Source of the DNA: DAISIK01 sp036822055
Lineage (GTDB): Bacteria; Verrucomicrobiota; Verrucomicrobiia; Opitutales; Puniceicoccaceae
Assembly (NCBI GenBank): GCA_036822055.1
Contig: DAISIK010000009.1
Span: forward strand, 1-64,000
DNA: 64,000 nucleotides
Direction: 5' to 3'
Shown here in pieces: positions 17,232 to 25,114 of the stretch. A program made the position numbers and the translations under genes. The notes under the pieces are model-generated. The model had not been told where the DNA came from. It saw only the letters and a list, made by a program, of their open reading frames with translations, and did not search any database. Numbering within the stretch: position 1 is the first letter of the stretch; each line of letters begins with the position of its first letter.

Positions 17232-18716
17232 TCAGCTCCATTGGACGGCACGCATGTCACCGCCGGTGAGGAAACGTTCGTGCATTTTGAAGGCGTTGCG
17301 AAGGGACTGGGGGGTGTGGCCGTCCTGAATGCTGAAGAAGTAGCTGCGGAGGAGGTCGCGGTAGTCCGGGTGGACACAGTTTTCGACGATGGCATTGGCG
17401 CGCTCCAGGGGATCCTTGCAGCGGAGGTCGGCTATCCCCTGCTCGGTGATGAGCACTTGGACAGAGTGCTCACTGTGGTCGAGGTGGCTAACGAGGGGAA
17501 CGATGGTTGAGATCATGCCATTCTTGGCGATGGACGGACTGGTGAAGATGGAGACGTAGGCGTTGCGGGTAAAGTCTCCCGATCCTCCGATACCGTTCAT
17601 CAGGTTGTTGCCCATGACGTGGGTACTGTTGACGTTGCCAAAGATGTCGGTCTCGATCGCGGTATTGATGGAAATGATACCGAGGCGTCGGATGACCTCG
17701 GGGTGATTGGAAATCTCCTGTGGACGAAGGACCATCCGCTCCTTGAAGAAGGGGAGGTTTTGGTAAACCTTTTGGAGCTGGGTGGGGCTGAGGGTGAGCG
17801 AGGTGGCACTGGCGAAGGAAATGGCCTCGGACTCCATGAGGGAGATAACGGAGTCCTGAATGACCTCGGAGTACATCTCGAAGGGGGGGATTTCCGGGTT
17901 TTGTCCCATGGCCCCGAGGACGGCATTGGCGATGTTGCCGACGCCCGATTGAATGGGGAGGAAGGAAGCAGGGATGGTCCCGGTGTGGATCTCGGAAGCG
18001 AGGAAGTTGGCCACATTTTCGCCGATGCGAAGGGTGATCTCGTCGGGGGCTTTGAAGCCGCTGACCTCGTCGGGGAGGTTGGTGTGGACGAGACCCCTGA
18101 TCTTTGATGGATCGACCTTTACGGTAGGCGTCCCGATCCGGTCGGAGGCGCGGTTAACGGGGATGGCGCGGCGGTGAGGGGGGTCGAGGGGTTCGTAGAT
18201 GTCGTGCAATCCCGAGAGCTCGGCCGGGTGAAACTGATTGATCTCAATGAGGATATTCTCGGCTGAGTTGAGAAGGGTAGGACTCGCCCCGACGGAGGTG
18301 GAGAGCACGATTTCGCCGTCCTCGGAGACGGAGCAGGCCTCAACGATGGCCCACTTGATTTTACCGAGAAACCCGTAGCGGATTTGTTGGGGAAGAACGG
18401 AGAGGTGCAGGTCGAAGAACTTGGCCTTTCCGGAGTTGATGGATTGGCGGAGGTACTTATCGCTTTGGTAGGGGGTACGCCAAAGGATGGCCTCGGCCCG
18501 GGCGAGGGCCCCGTCGAGGCTATCGCCGGTGGAGGCTCCGGTGACCACCCCAATCTGGAATGGTCTTCCGGAGGCGTGCTCTTCGGTGGCTCGTGCGGCA
18601 ATGGCGGTGGGAATAGCCTTGGCGGACCCGGCTGGGGTGAAGCCGCTAAAACCGATGGTTTCCTCGTGGTTAATGAGGAGGGCGGCCTCCTCGGCGGTGA
18701 TGACTGGAAAGGTCAT
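17232..18716 (-). CDS. Acetyl-CoA hydrolase/transferase family CoA transferase (succinate/propionyl- or acetyl-CoA)
   Basis: This 494-residue protein belongs to the family I CoA transferases that include succinyl-CoA:acetate CoA transferase and propionyl-CoA:succinate CoA transferase. Seen: GFSGFTPAGSAKA near residues 22-35, VVTGASTG, the oxyanion-type GVGNIANAVLGAMG segment, the catalytic Glu284 in FEMYSEVIQDS, and NGIGGSGDFTRNA. ITEQGIADLR is near the C-terminus. As last gene of the methylmalonyl-CoA decarboxylase operon (54 bases after the beta subunit), its likely job is to move CoA from propionyl-CoA to succinate. That would close the succinate-propionate cycle without ATP. Acetate as partner cannot be excluded from sequence. 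Confidence 0.9.
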   Translation of the reverse strand: MTFPVITAEEAALLINHEETIGFSGFTPAGSAKAIPTAIAARATEEHASGRPFQIGVVTGASTGDSLDGALARAEAILWRTPYQSDKYLRQSINSGKAKFFDLHLSVLPQQIRYGFLGKIKWAIVEACSVSEDGEIVLSTSVGASPTLLNSAENILIEINQFHPAELSGLHDIYEPLDPPHRRAIPVNRASDRIGTPTVKVDPSKIRGLVHTNLPDEVSGFKAPDEITLRIGENVANFLASEIHTGTIPASFLPIQSGVGNIANAVLGAMGQNPEIPPFEMYSEVIQDSVISLMESEAISFASATSLTLSPTQLQKVYQNLPFFKERMVLRPQEISNHPEVIRRLGIISINTAIETDIFGNVNSTHVMGNNLMNGIGGSGDFTRNAYVSIFTSPSIAKNGMISTIVPLVSHLDHSEHSVQVLITEQGIADLRCKDPLERANAIVENCVHPDYRDLLRSYFFSIQDGHTPQSLRNAFKMHERFLTGGDMRAVQWS

Positions 18717-18770
18717 GGAGTGGATCTCTTCTGGTGCTTGGGTTCTTGGGAGGGTGAAAACGGGCGCGGC

Positions 18771-19901
18771 TCAGCCACCGCTGTAGAGGGTGAGGAAAAA
18801 ACCGGCAGCGAGAGCGGAGCCAATGACCCCGGCCACGTTTGGTCCCATGGCATGCATGAGAAGGAAGTTGTTGGGATCGGCCTTTTGTCCTTCAACCTGC
18901 GAAACCCGGGCGGCCATGGGAACCGCGCTGACGCCGGCCGAACCGATGAGTGGATTGATGGGGTTGGAGGATAGTCGGTTCATGATTTTTGCCATGATCA
19001 CCCCGGAGGCGGTGGCGACGACAAAGGCAACGATGCCGAGGAAAAGGATCAAGAGCGTTTGCTTGGCGAGGAAGGCATCGGCTGACATCTTGCTGCCAAC
19101 GGCGAGGCCGAGGAAAATGGTGACGATGTTGATGATCTCGTTTTGAGCGGCCTTGACGAGGCGGTCGGTGACTCCGGACTCGCGGAGGAGGTTGCCGAGC
19201 ATGAGCATCCCGATGAGGGGGGCAGAATCTGGCATCAGCAAGAGGCACAGAATGGTGACGCCGAAGGCGAAGAAGATGCGTTCACGACGGGAGACTTTCC
19301 GAAGGGTTTTCATGCGAATTTTCCTCTCCTCGGCGGTAGTCAGGAGTCGCATGATGGGAGGCTGGATCATGGGCACGAGGGCCATGTAGCTGTAGGCCGC
19401 GACGGCGACCGCGCCGAGTAGTTCGGGGGCTAGCTGCGAGGCGACATAGATGGATGTAGGTCCGTCCGCTCCGCCGATGATTCCGATGGCAGCGGACTCG
19501 CCGGGAGAGAAGCCAACAAGGTTGGCGCCGAAGAAGGTGGCGAAAATGCCGAATTGAGCGGCGGCCCCGAGGAGAAGGGTTCGGGGGTTGGCGATGAGGG
19601 GGCCAAAGTCGGTGAGGGCTCCAACTCCCAGAAAGATGAGGGGTGGAAAAAGCTGGCTTTCGATGCCCCAGTAGAAAAAGCCGAGGAGGGAGGAATCGAT
19701 AAGGTGGCCGGCTTGGTCGAGGAAGGGACCGGGGATATTGACCAAGAGGCAGCCGAAACTGATGGGGAGGAGGAGAAGGGGCTCGAAGTTTTTGAAAATA
19801 GCCAAGTAGGTGAGCCCGGCGACAATCAGCCACATCACGAGCATGCCGAGGCTCAGATTAGCAAAGCCGGATTTTTCAAGAATTTGGATAAGGGTTTCCA
19901 T
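18771..19901 (-). CDS. mmdB: Na+-translocating decarboxylase beta subunit (MmdB/OadB type)
   Basis: This 376-residue integral membrane protein couples decarboxylation of the carboxybiotin carrier to Na+ export. It has about nine hydrophobic helices. Family hallmarks are FPPLIFLGVGALTDFGPLI near residue 85, GADGPTSIY (about 143-151, in the conserved Na+-binding region carrying an Asp), FGVTILCLLLMPDSAPLIGMLMLGN, and the C-terminal NFLLMHAMGPNVAGVIGSA. Length and motifs match the decarboxylase beta subunit family. The subunit serves oxaloacetate, methylmalonyl-CoA and related decarboxylases alike. The methylmalonyl-CoA assignment comes from the neighbouring epimerase, mutase and carboxyltransferase subunit. 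Confidence 0.95.
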   Translation of the reverse strand: METLIQILEKSGFANLSLGMLVMWLIVAGLTYLAIFKNFEPLLLLPISFGCLLVNIPGPFLDQAGHLIDSSLLGFFYWGIESQLFPPLIFLGVGALTDFGPLIANPRTLLLGAAAQFGIFATFFGANLVGFSPGESAAIGIIGGADGPTSIYVASQLAPELLGAVAVAAYSYMALVPMIQPPIMRLLTTAEERKIRMKTLRKVSRRERIFFAFGVTILCLLLMPDSAPLIGMLMLGNLLRESGVTDRLVKAAQNEIINIVTIFLGLAVGSKMSADAFLAKQTLLILFLGIVAFVVATASGVIMAKIMNRLSSNPINPLIGSAGVSAVPMAARVSQVEGQKADPNNFLLMHAMGPNVAGVIGSALAAGFFLTLYSGG

Positions 19902-19961
19902 GGTTTGGATGGCGAGGCAGAATCTAGGGAAGGAGCGGTCTGGAAGTGGGCCTCGAGACGA

Positions 19962-20363
19962 TTATTCAATGCTGATGATGGGTTGGCCCTCTTCCACGGA
20001 ATCCCCGGCGGCGACGTAGATTTGGGTGACGGTGCCCTCGGAAGGTGCGGCGACCTCGGTATTCATTTTCATGGCTTCGAGGACCGCAATTTTCTGACCT
20101 GCCTTGACGGCTTCTCCCTTGGCCACGCTAATCGAAACGACGACGGCGGCGAGGGGGCTGAGAACGTCGCCGGGGCTGCTGGAGCCCTGAGCAGTGCGGG
20201 CAGGAGCCTGGCTGGCCGGGGGGGTACTGACAGCGGCTGCGCGTGCTCGCCGAGGGGCGGGAGGAGAAGCTTGAGCGGTGCCCGAGGCAAGCTCTGGCTG
20301 ATCGAGAAACTCGACTTCGACCTCGTAGGCCTTTCCGTCGACGGTGACGCGGAGTTTATTCAT
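19962..20363 (-). CDS. mmdC: Biotin carrier subunit of methylmalonyl-CoA decarboxylase
   Basis: This 133-residue protein starts at ATG 20363; the frame is open further upstream but overlaps the preceding gene. Residues 1-20 are the usual N-terminal beta segment (LRVTVDGKAYEVEVEF). An Ala/Pro-rich flexible linker (about 28-62, SPPAPRRARAAAVSTPPAS) follows. The biotinyl domain carries AMKMNTEV with biotin-accepting Lys99. The turn before it reads PLAAVVVSISV, in place of the PMPG that most homologues carry. The carrier swings between the carboxyltransferase (the alpha subunit gene next upstream but one) and the membrane beta subunit, whose gene starts 60 bases downstream. Confidence 0.92.
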   Translation of the reverse strand: MNKLRVTVDGKAYEVEVEFLDQPELASGTAQASPPAPRRARAAAVSTPPASQAPARTAQGSSSPGDVLSPLAAVVVSISVAKGEAVKAGQKIAVLEAMKMNTEVAAPSEGTVTQIYVAAGDSVEEGQPIISIE

Positions 20364-20415
20364 GGAATGTGGTTTGGCGTTGTTTAAATGATGAGAAAAA
20401 GGGAAGGCACCGTTT

Positions 20416-20799
20416 TTAGCGGGGGTTGCGGGAGGCGAAGATCTGCCTTCGGCCTTCGTGGGCCCAGCCAGCGGTGGCACTGCGGATGGCGACCATTCGG
20501 AAGGCCCGGCGGCCGACCGAGTACTGGATGGCAGCGCTAATGGCAGCGAGGATGCGCGGATCGAGGGTCTGCTCATCTGGAGTGTCCGTGGCTTGACCGG
20601 GCTCGGGATGGGAGGCTGCCGGAAGATCGGGAGCTGACCTCTCGGCAACTTTGCTGACGAGCGAAGGATTGGGGAGGAATTTGAGAAGGTAGGTCAGACC
20701 CGTGAGGACAAGGAGTACGAAGAAAACGAAGGAGAACCCGATCAGCACCGCTGAAAAGGTCTGAGAAAGCTCGAGGGTTGTAGTGGCGAGGCAGTTCAT
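20416..20799 (-). CDS. Small membrane-anchor subunit, OadG/MmdD type
   Basis: This is a 127-residue protein with one N-terminal transmembrane helix (about residues 15-42, VLIGFSFVFFVLLVLTGLTYLL), a Pro-rich middle and a C-terminal helical tail ending RRQIFASRNPR. This is the layout of OadG/MmdD (delta/gamma) subunits, which hold the decarboxylase complex to the membrane. Sequence similarity in this family is always low. The call rests on the layout, the AAISAAI segment that recurs in OadG tails, and its place between the alpha subunit (35 bases upstream) and the biotin carrier (52 bases downstream). Confidence 0.8.
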   Translation of the reverse strand: MNCLATTTLELSQTFSAVLIGFSFVFFVLLVLTGLTYLLKFLPNPSLVSKVAERSAPDLPAASHPEPGQATDTPDEQTLDPRILAAISAAIQYSVGRRAFRMVAIRSATAGWAHEGRRQIFASRNPR

Positions 20800-20834
20800 G
20801 TTAGCAGGAGATCGAAAAGGGCCAGTGGAATCTC

Positions 20835-22388
20835 TTAAAGAGGGATGTTACCGTGTTTTTTGGGAGGACGCGTGTCACGTTTATTCATGGTGTTGCGGAG
20901 GGCCAGAGAAATTGTGCCGCGAGTCTCTGAGGGTTCGATGACATCGGTGATCATGGCGTAGCTGGCGGCCTGATAAGGGGAGGCGAAACGGTCGCGGTAC
21001 TTGTCACGAAGTTCTTTTTCAAGGGCTTTGGGATCCTCTGCCTCTTTTAGCTCCCGGCGGAAGAGGATTCGGGTGGCACCTTCGGCGCCCATCACGGCAA
21101 TCTCGGCGGTGGGCCAGGCAAAGACGAGATCAGCCCCCAAATCAGCAGAACACATGGCGAGGTAGGCTCCGCCATAAGCTTTTCGCATGATGAGGGTGAT
21201 CTTGGGTACGGTGGCCGCCGCGTAGGCGAAGAGCATCTTGGCCCCGTGGCGGATGATGCCACCGCGTTCCTGGGCGAGACCGGGCATGAAGCCGGGAACG
21301 TCGACGAGGTTGACGAGGGGAATGTTGTAAATGTTGCAGGTGCGGATGAAGCGGGCACCCTTGTCGGAGGAATCGATGTCGAGGGTGCCGGCTTTAACGG
21401 CTGGTTGGTTGGCGATGATGCCGACGATGATGCCGTCGATTCGGGCAAAGCCGACGACGATGTTGCGGGCAAAGTCGGCCATGATCTCGAAAAAGGAATC
21501 GTGATCGACCAAGCGCTCGATCACATCGTGGACGTTGAGCGGCATTTTCGGATCGGAGGGGACCAGCTCGTTCATCTGAGGATCTTTTGCGACGGAGAGA
21601 TTCTCGGTGGGTTGGTGGGGCGGGTCCTGGAGGTTGTTGGAGGGGAGGTAGGAGAGGAGCTCGGAGGCGAGTTCCATAGCGTGAGCGTCGTCATCGGCGA
21701 CGAGGTGAATGTTTCCCGAGACGGAGGCGTGGGCGGCGGCTCCGGCAAATTGTTCGAGAGAGGCGGTTTCTCCGGTGGCACTTTTAATGACATCGGGCCC
21801 GCAGATAAACATATTGGAGTTTTCGCGGGTCATGATCAGGAAATCCATGAGGGCGGGCGAGTAGGCTGCTCCGCCAGCGCAGGGTCCGGCAATCACGGCG
21901 ATCTGAGGAACCACCCCGGAGAGGAGGACGTTTTTGAAAAAGACCTTTCCGTAGCCGCTGAGGGAGTGGACGCCCTCCTGGATGCGGGCGCCGCCGGAAT
22001 CGTTTACGCCGACGACGGGGATGCCGTTTTCGTGGGCGAACTCCATGAGGTCGCAGATTTTTTTCGCATGAACCCGCCCCAGGGAACCTCCGCTGATGGT
22101 GAAATCTTGCGAAAAGGCGGCGACCGGGCGTCCGTTGACGTAGCCGATCCCGGTGACCACGCCGTCATAGGGGAGGTCTTGATTCTCGAGACCAAAATCT
22201 TTGCAATCGTGTTTGGCATGGAGGCCAAACTCCTGAAACGTGCCGCGTTCGAAAAAGACCTCGAGGCGTTGGCGGGCGGAAAGAAGCCCTTTGGCCTTGC
22301 GGCCGGCGAGTTTTTCCTCACCTCCGGCGAGGGCTGCAGTTTTGCGGCGGGAACGGAGGTCGGCGAGCAAGGAGGGATCAATAGCCAT
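20835..22388 (-). CDS. mmdA: Methylmalonyl-CoA decarboxylase alpha subunit (carboxyltransferase)
   Basis: This 517-residue protein has the biotin-dependent carboxyltransferase fold shared with propionyl-CoA carboxylase beta. Motifs include RQRLEVFFERGTF, VTGIGYVNGRPVAAFSQDF, GVNDSGGARIQEGV, an oxyanion segment AGPCAGGAAYSPAL, and the C-terminal half with VDVPGFMPGLAQE and RKAYGGAYLAMC. It transfers the carboxyl group of methylmalonyl-CoA to biotin on the carrier subunit, yielding propionyl-CoA. A carboxylase role would need a biotin carboxylase partner, and no such gene is in the operon. The beta and small membrane subunits are, which supports the decarboxylase reading. Its start lies 44 bases after the epimerase stop. 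Confidence 0.95.
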   Translation of the reverse strand: MAIDPSLLADLRSRRKTAALAGGEEKLAGRKAKGLLSARQRLEVFFERGTFQEFGLHAKHDCKDFGLENQDLPYDGVVTGIGYVNGRPVAAFSQDFTISGGSLGRVHAKKICDLMEFAHENGIPVVGVNDSGGARIQEGVHSLSGYGKVFFKNVLLSGVVPQIAVIAGPCAGGAAYSPALMDFLIMTRENSNMFICGPDVIKSATGETASLEQFAGAAAHASVSGNIHLVADDDAHAMELASELLSYLPSNNLQDPPHQPTENLSVAKDPQMNELVPSDPKMPLNVHDVIERLVDHDSFFEIMADFARNIVVGFARIDGIIVGIIANQPAVKAGTLDIDSSDKGARFIRTCNIYNIPLVNLVDVPGFMPGLAQERGGIIRHGAKMLFAYAAATVPKITLIMRKAYGGAYLAMCSADLGADLVFAWPTAEIAVMGAEGATRILFRRELKEAEDPKALEKELRDKYRDRFASPYQAASYAMITDVIEPSETRGTISLALRNTMNKRDTRPPKKHGNIPL

Positions 22389-22432
22389 GGGTAAAGTGAT
22401 TGTCGGTTAGTTAAGGGAAGGTGGCAGGGTGG

Positions 22433-22843
22433 TCAGTTTGCTGCTTTGGGAGCGCAAAACTCGGTAAGGACGCCATGGGTGGATTTTGGGTGAAGGAAGG
22501 CGACCATTTTATTGGCGGCACCTTCGAAGGGGACCTCGTGAATGAGGCGGACCCCCGCGTCAGCTGCCTGCCGGAGTTGGCCGGATAGGTCGTCGGTAGC
22601 GAAAGCGATATGGTGAATCCCCTCCCCGTTTTTTTCGAGAAATTTGGCAATCGGGCTTTCGGGGTGGGTGGGTTCGAGGAGTTCGATGTGGACCTCTCCG
22701 GCAGCGAAGAAGGCGGTCTTAACCTTTTGGGAAGGAACTTCTTCGGTTTTTTCGCAGCGCAAGCCGAGGGCCTTTTCGTAGTAGGGAATGGTCTCGGTGA
22801 TGCTGTGGACAGCGATTCCGAGGTGGTCAACTTTTGTGATCAT
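22433..22843 (-). CDS. mce: Methylmalonyl-CoA epimerase
   Basis: This 136-residue vicinal-oxygen-chelate protein interconverts (R)- and (S)-methylmalonyl-CoA, linking the mutase product to the decarboxylase substrate. Seen: DHLGIAV near the N-terminus with a metal-binding His, VHIELLEPT, GEGIHHIAFATDDL (second metal His) and GVLTEFCAP, where the last metal-binding Glu lies. It is the first gene of the six-gene minus-strand operon. The AT-rich region upstream is shared with the divergent mutase genes. Confidence 0.95.
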   Translation of the reverse strand: MITKVDHLGIAVHSITETIPYYEKALGLRCEKTEEVPSQKVKTAFFAAGEVHIELLEPTHPESPIAKFLEKNGEGIHHIAFATDDLSGQLRQAADAGVRLIHEVPFEGAANKMVAFLHPKSTHGVLTEFCAPKAAN

Positions 22844-22992
22844 AAGGATTGCTTCTGTGGTTTAGGGCTGGTTTTTTAGATTAGTTCTACTAAAGTCAAG
22901 AGATATAAACATTAAATTTATTTATTGACCGTCTCACCGGCTATTCGGAAACTAAGAAGGATCAGGAATTGTTAAGTTAAGAATTGGATGTC
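22844..22992. promoter_or_regulatory. Divergent promoter region between epimerase and mutase operons
   Basis: About 150 bases, clearly AT-rich around 22880-22930, separate the two arms of the propionate pathway. A perfect inverted repeat TTAGT-TCT-ACTAA lies at 22881-22893, and TTGAC-like hexamers occur on both strands (TTGACC at about 22925 on the plus strand; TTGACT on the minus strand), without convincing -10 partners. I looked for a cobalamin riboswitch and saw none. Confidence 0.4.
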
Positions 22993-25080
22993 ATGAAAGC
23001 AGAAGACCAAAGGCGAAAGGCAAGGGAATTTCCCCGGTTATTCGGAGATTTTGAGGTGCCTACCTACGAGCAATGGAAGGCTGAAGTGGAGCGGCTTCTG
23101 AAGGGCGTCCCGTTTGAAAAAAAGATGCGGACGACCACGCCCGAGGGAATCACCCTGGAGCCGATCTATCGGCGGGAAGATTTGGCGGGACTGGCCCACC
23201 TTGAGAGCCTGCCGGGAGGTAACGGGGCGCGGGGAAGCCGATTATTAGGCTACCGGGACCAAAGCTGGGAGGTGGCGCAGGAGGTCTTTGGCAAAAATGC
23301 CGGGGAGGTGAATGGCCAGCTTCTGGAAGGCCTGATGAGGGGGCAGACCGCAATCACGCTGGTGGCTGATGTGGCTACCCGTTTGGGCAAGAAGACCGAA
23401 GCGATCGGTCCGATGGAGTCTTGGGTTTGCGGTGTTTCCCTGCGGACCCTCGAGGCAATGGAGCAGTGTTTGGCTGGAGTCGATCCCGTGGCGGCGCCTA
23501 TCTACCTGCGGATGGGACGAGCGGCACCGGCAGTGGGAGCCCTCTACCGGGCTTTCCTGGAAAAAAGGGGCATCGCAATGTCCCAACTGAGAGGTTCGAT
23601 CGGCTATGATCCTTTGGGAGATGGACTTTTGGAAGGGCAGATCCCATCCACTGAGCAATGGGGTAGTCACCTCGGAGAACTGGTTAAGTTGTTTGGCGGA
23701 GAGGCTACCCGTTTACGGCTCTGCCGGGCGGACGGTCTGGTCTATCGAGACGCGGGAGCCGATTTGGTGACCGAAATGGCGATGGTCTTGGGGACCGCCG
23801 AAGCTTATTTAAGCCAGCTGATTTCCTCGGGTTTATCGGTTCGGGAGGCGGCCGGAAAAATTGAGCTGGTTTTGGGTCTGGGGAGCAATTTTTTAATGGA
23901 AATCGCCAAGCTGAGGGCTGTGCGGCTGGTTTGGGGGCAAATCCTGGAGGCCTGGGAGATGGGGGCGAGTGAAGCTGCGGTCCACCTCTCGGTGAGGACA
24001 ACGCTCTACAACAAGACCCGTCGGGATCCGTATGTAAACCTGTTGCGGCTGACGACGGAAACTTTGGCCGGGGTTTTGGGTGGTGCTGACACGATCGTCA
24101 CGGGACACTTCGACGAAGTATCGAGAACTCCGGATGCCTTTAGCCGTCGTTTATCGCGCAATCTGCAACTTATTCTGGGTGAGGAATGTGAGCTGACGAA
24201 GGTGATCGATCCGGCGGGGGGCTCCTGGTACCTTGAAAAGCTGACAGATTCGTTGGGAAGGGCATCCTATGAGCAGTTTAAGCGACTCTCGGACGATGGG
24301 GGCCTGGAGGCTGTTCTGCGGTCGGGAAAAATTCAAGCCATGGTGGCGCAGACCGATCAAGAGGCTCGGCAGCGATTGGGGCAGCGACGGAGTTCCCTGG
24401 TGGGAACCAATGTTTATCCCAACCTGAGTGAACCGGTTCTGGCGCGGGATGAGTCCGGCGGAGAGACGCTCGCGGTCCAGAGGGTGCCCTCTTCCCAAAC
24501 TGATCCGGTGAAGACCCTGGAGGAGGCGAAGGAGGCCTTTCTCGGTGGAGCAGACCTGGGCGAGGTTTGTGGCGACCTGGGCCTCGAGGAAGGTCTCATC
24601 GCGGTGCCGGCCCTCCAGTGCAAGAGGCTCGGGAGGGACTACGAAGCCCTGCGGGATGCTGCTGAGGCTTACAGAGAAGAGCGGGGAACACTCCCCCGCT
24701 TGGCGCTCGTGACGATGGGCAAGTTGAAGGACCACAAATTGAGGGCAGATTTCAGCCGTGCTTTCTTTGAGGCGGGAGGATTTGAAGTCCTGCAACCCGA
24801 GGAGGTCGTCGAAGCAGCGGGGGCGGCTCTCTGGCTGAAGAAGACGGGGGCGCGGATTGCCGTCCTCTGCGGAAGTGACGGTCAGTACGAGGAGCTTTTT
24901 GAGTCATTTGCCGGAGCAATCAAGGAGTCCGATGGCGGCATCTGGCTGGTTCTGGCGGGACATCCCGGAGACCGGGAGGCGGCCTATCGGGAAGCGGGAC
25001 TCGACGACTATATCTTTGTGAAGAGTGATCACTATGAGACGAACCTCCGCCTCCTGCGGTTGGCCGGGGTGGGGGTGTAA
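22993..25080 (+). CDS. mutA: Methylmalonyl-CoA mutase small (non-catalytic) subunit
   Basis: This 695-residue partner of the B12-dependent mutase starts at ATG 22993; a TTG three codons earlier is also in frame. The N-terminus TYEQWKAEVERLLKG and LEPIYRREDL follow the family. The barrel region retains SWYLEKLTDSLGRASYEQF. The C-terminal flavodoxin-like domain has no DxHxxG cobalamin motif: the matching stretch reads LKDHKLRADF. This marks it as the small subunit of an alpha-beta mutase. It precedes the large subunit by 34 bases. Confidence 0.93.
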   Translation: MKAEDQRRKAREFPRLFGDFEVPTYEQWKAEVERLLKGVPFEKKMRTTTPEGITLEPIYRREDLAGLAHLESLPGGNGARGSRLLGYRDQSWEVAQEVFGKNAGEVNGQLLEGLMRGQTAITLVADVATRLGKKTEAIGPMESWVCGVSLRTLEAMEQCLAGVDPVAAPIYLRMGRAAPAVGALYRAFLEKRGIAMSQLRGSIGYDPLGDGLLEGQIPSTEQWGSHLGELVKLFGGEATRLRLCRADGLVYRDAGADLVTEMAMVLGTAEAYLSQLISSGLSVREAAGKIELVLGLGSNFLMEIAKLRAVRLVWGQILEAWEMGASEAAVHLSVRTTLYNKTRRDPYVNLLRLTTETLAGVLGGADTIVTGHFDEVSRTPDAFSRRLSRNLQLILGEECELTKVIDPAGGSWYLEKLTDSLGRASYEQFKRLSDDGGLEAVLRSGKIQAMVAQTDQEARQRLGQRRSSLVGTNVYPNLSEPVLARDESGGETLAVQRVPSSQTDPVKTLEEAKEAFLGGADLGEVCGDLGLEEGLIAVPALQCKRLGRDYEALRDAAEAYREERGTLPRLALVTMGKLKDHKLRADFSRAFFEAGGFEVLQPEEVVEAAGAALWLKKTGARIAVLCGSDGQYEELFESFAGAIKESDGGIWLVLAGHPGDREAAYREAGLDDYIFVKSDHYETNLRLLRLAGVGV

Positions 25081-25114
25081 ATTTGTATTTGAATTTCTAA
25101 TACGATATTTGAAG

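Noticed and set aside
17232..22388. Propionyl-CoA carboxylase operon
   Set aside because: No biotin carboxylase is present, while the Na+-pump beta and small membrane subunits are.
22844..22992. Cobalamin riboswitch before the mutase genes
   Set aside because: I saw no B12-box sequence and the interval is only about 150 bases, too short with no visible stem set.
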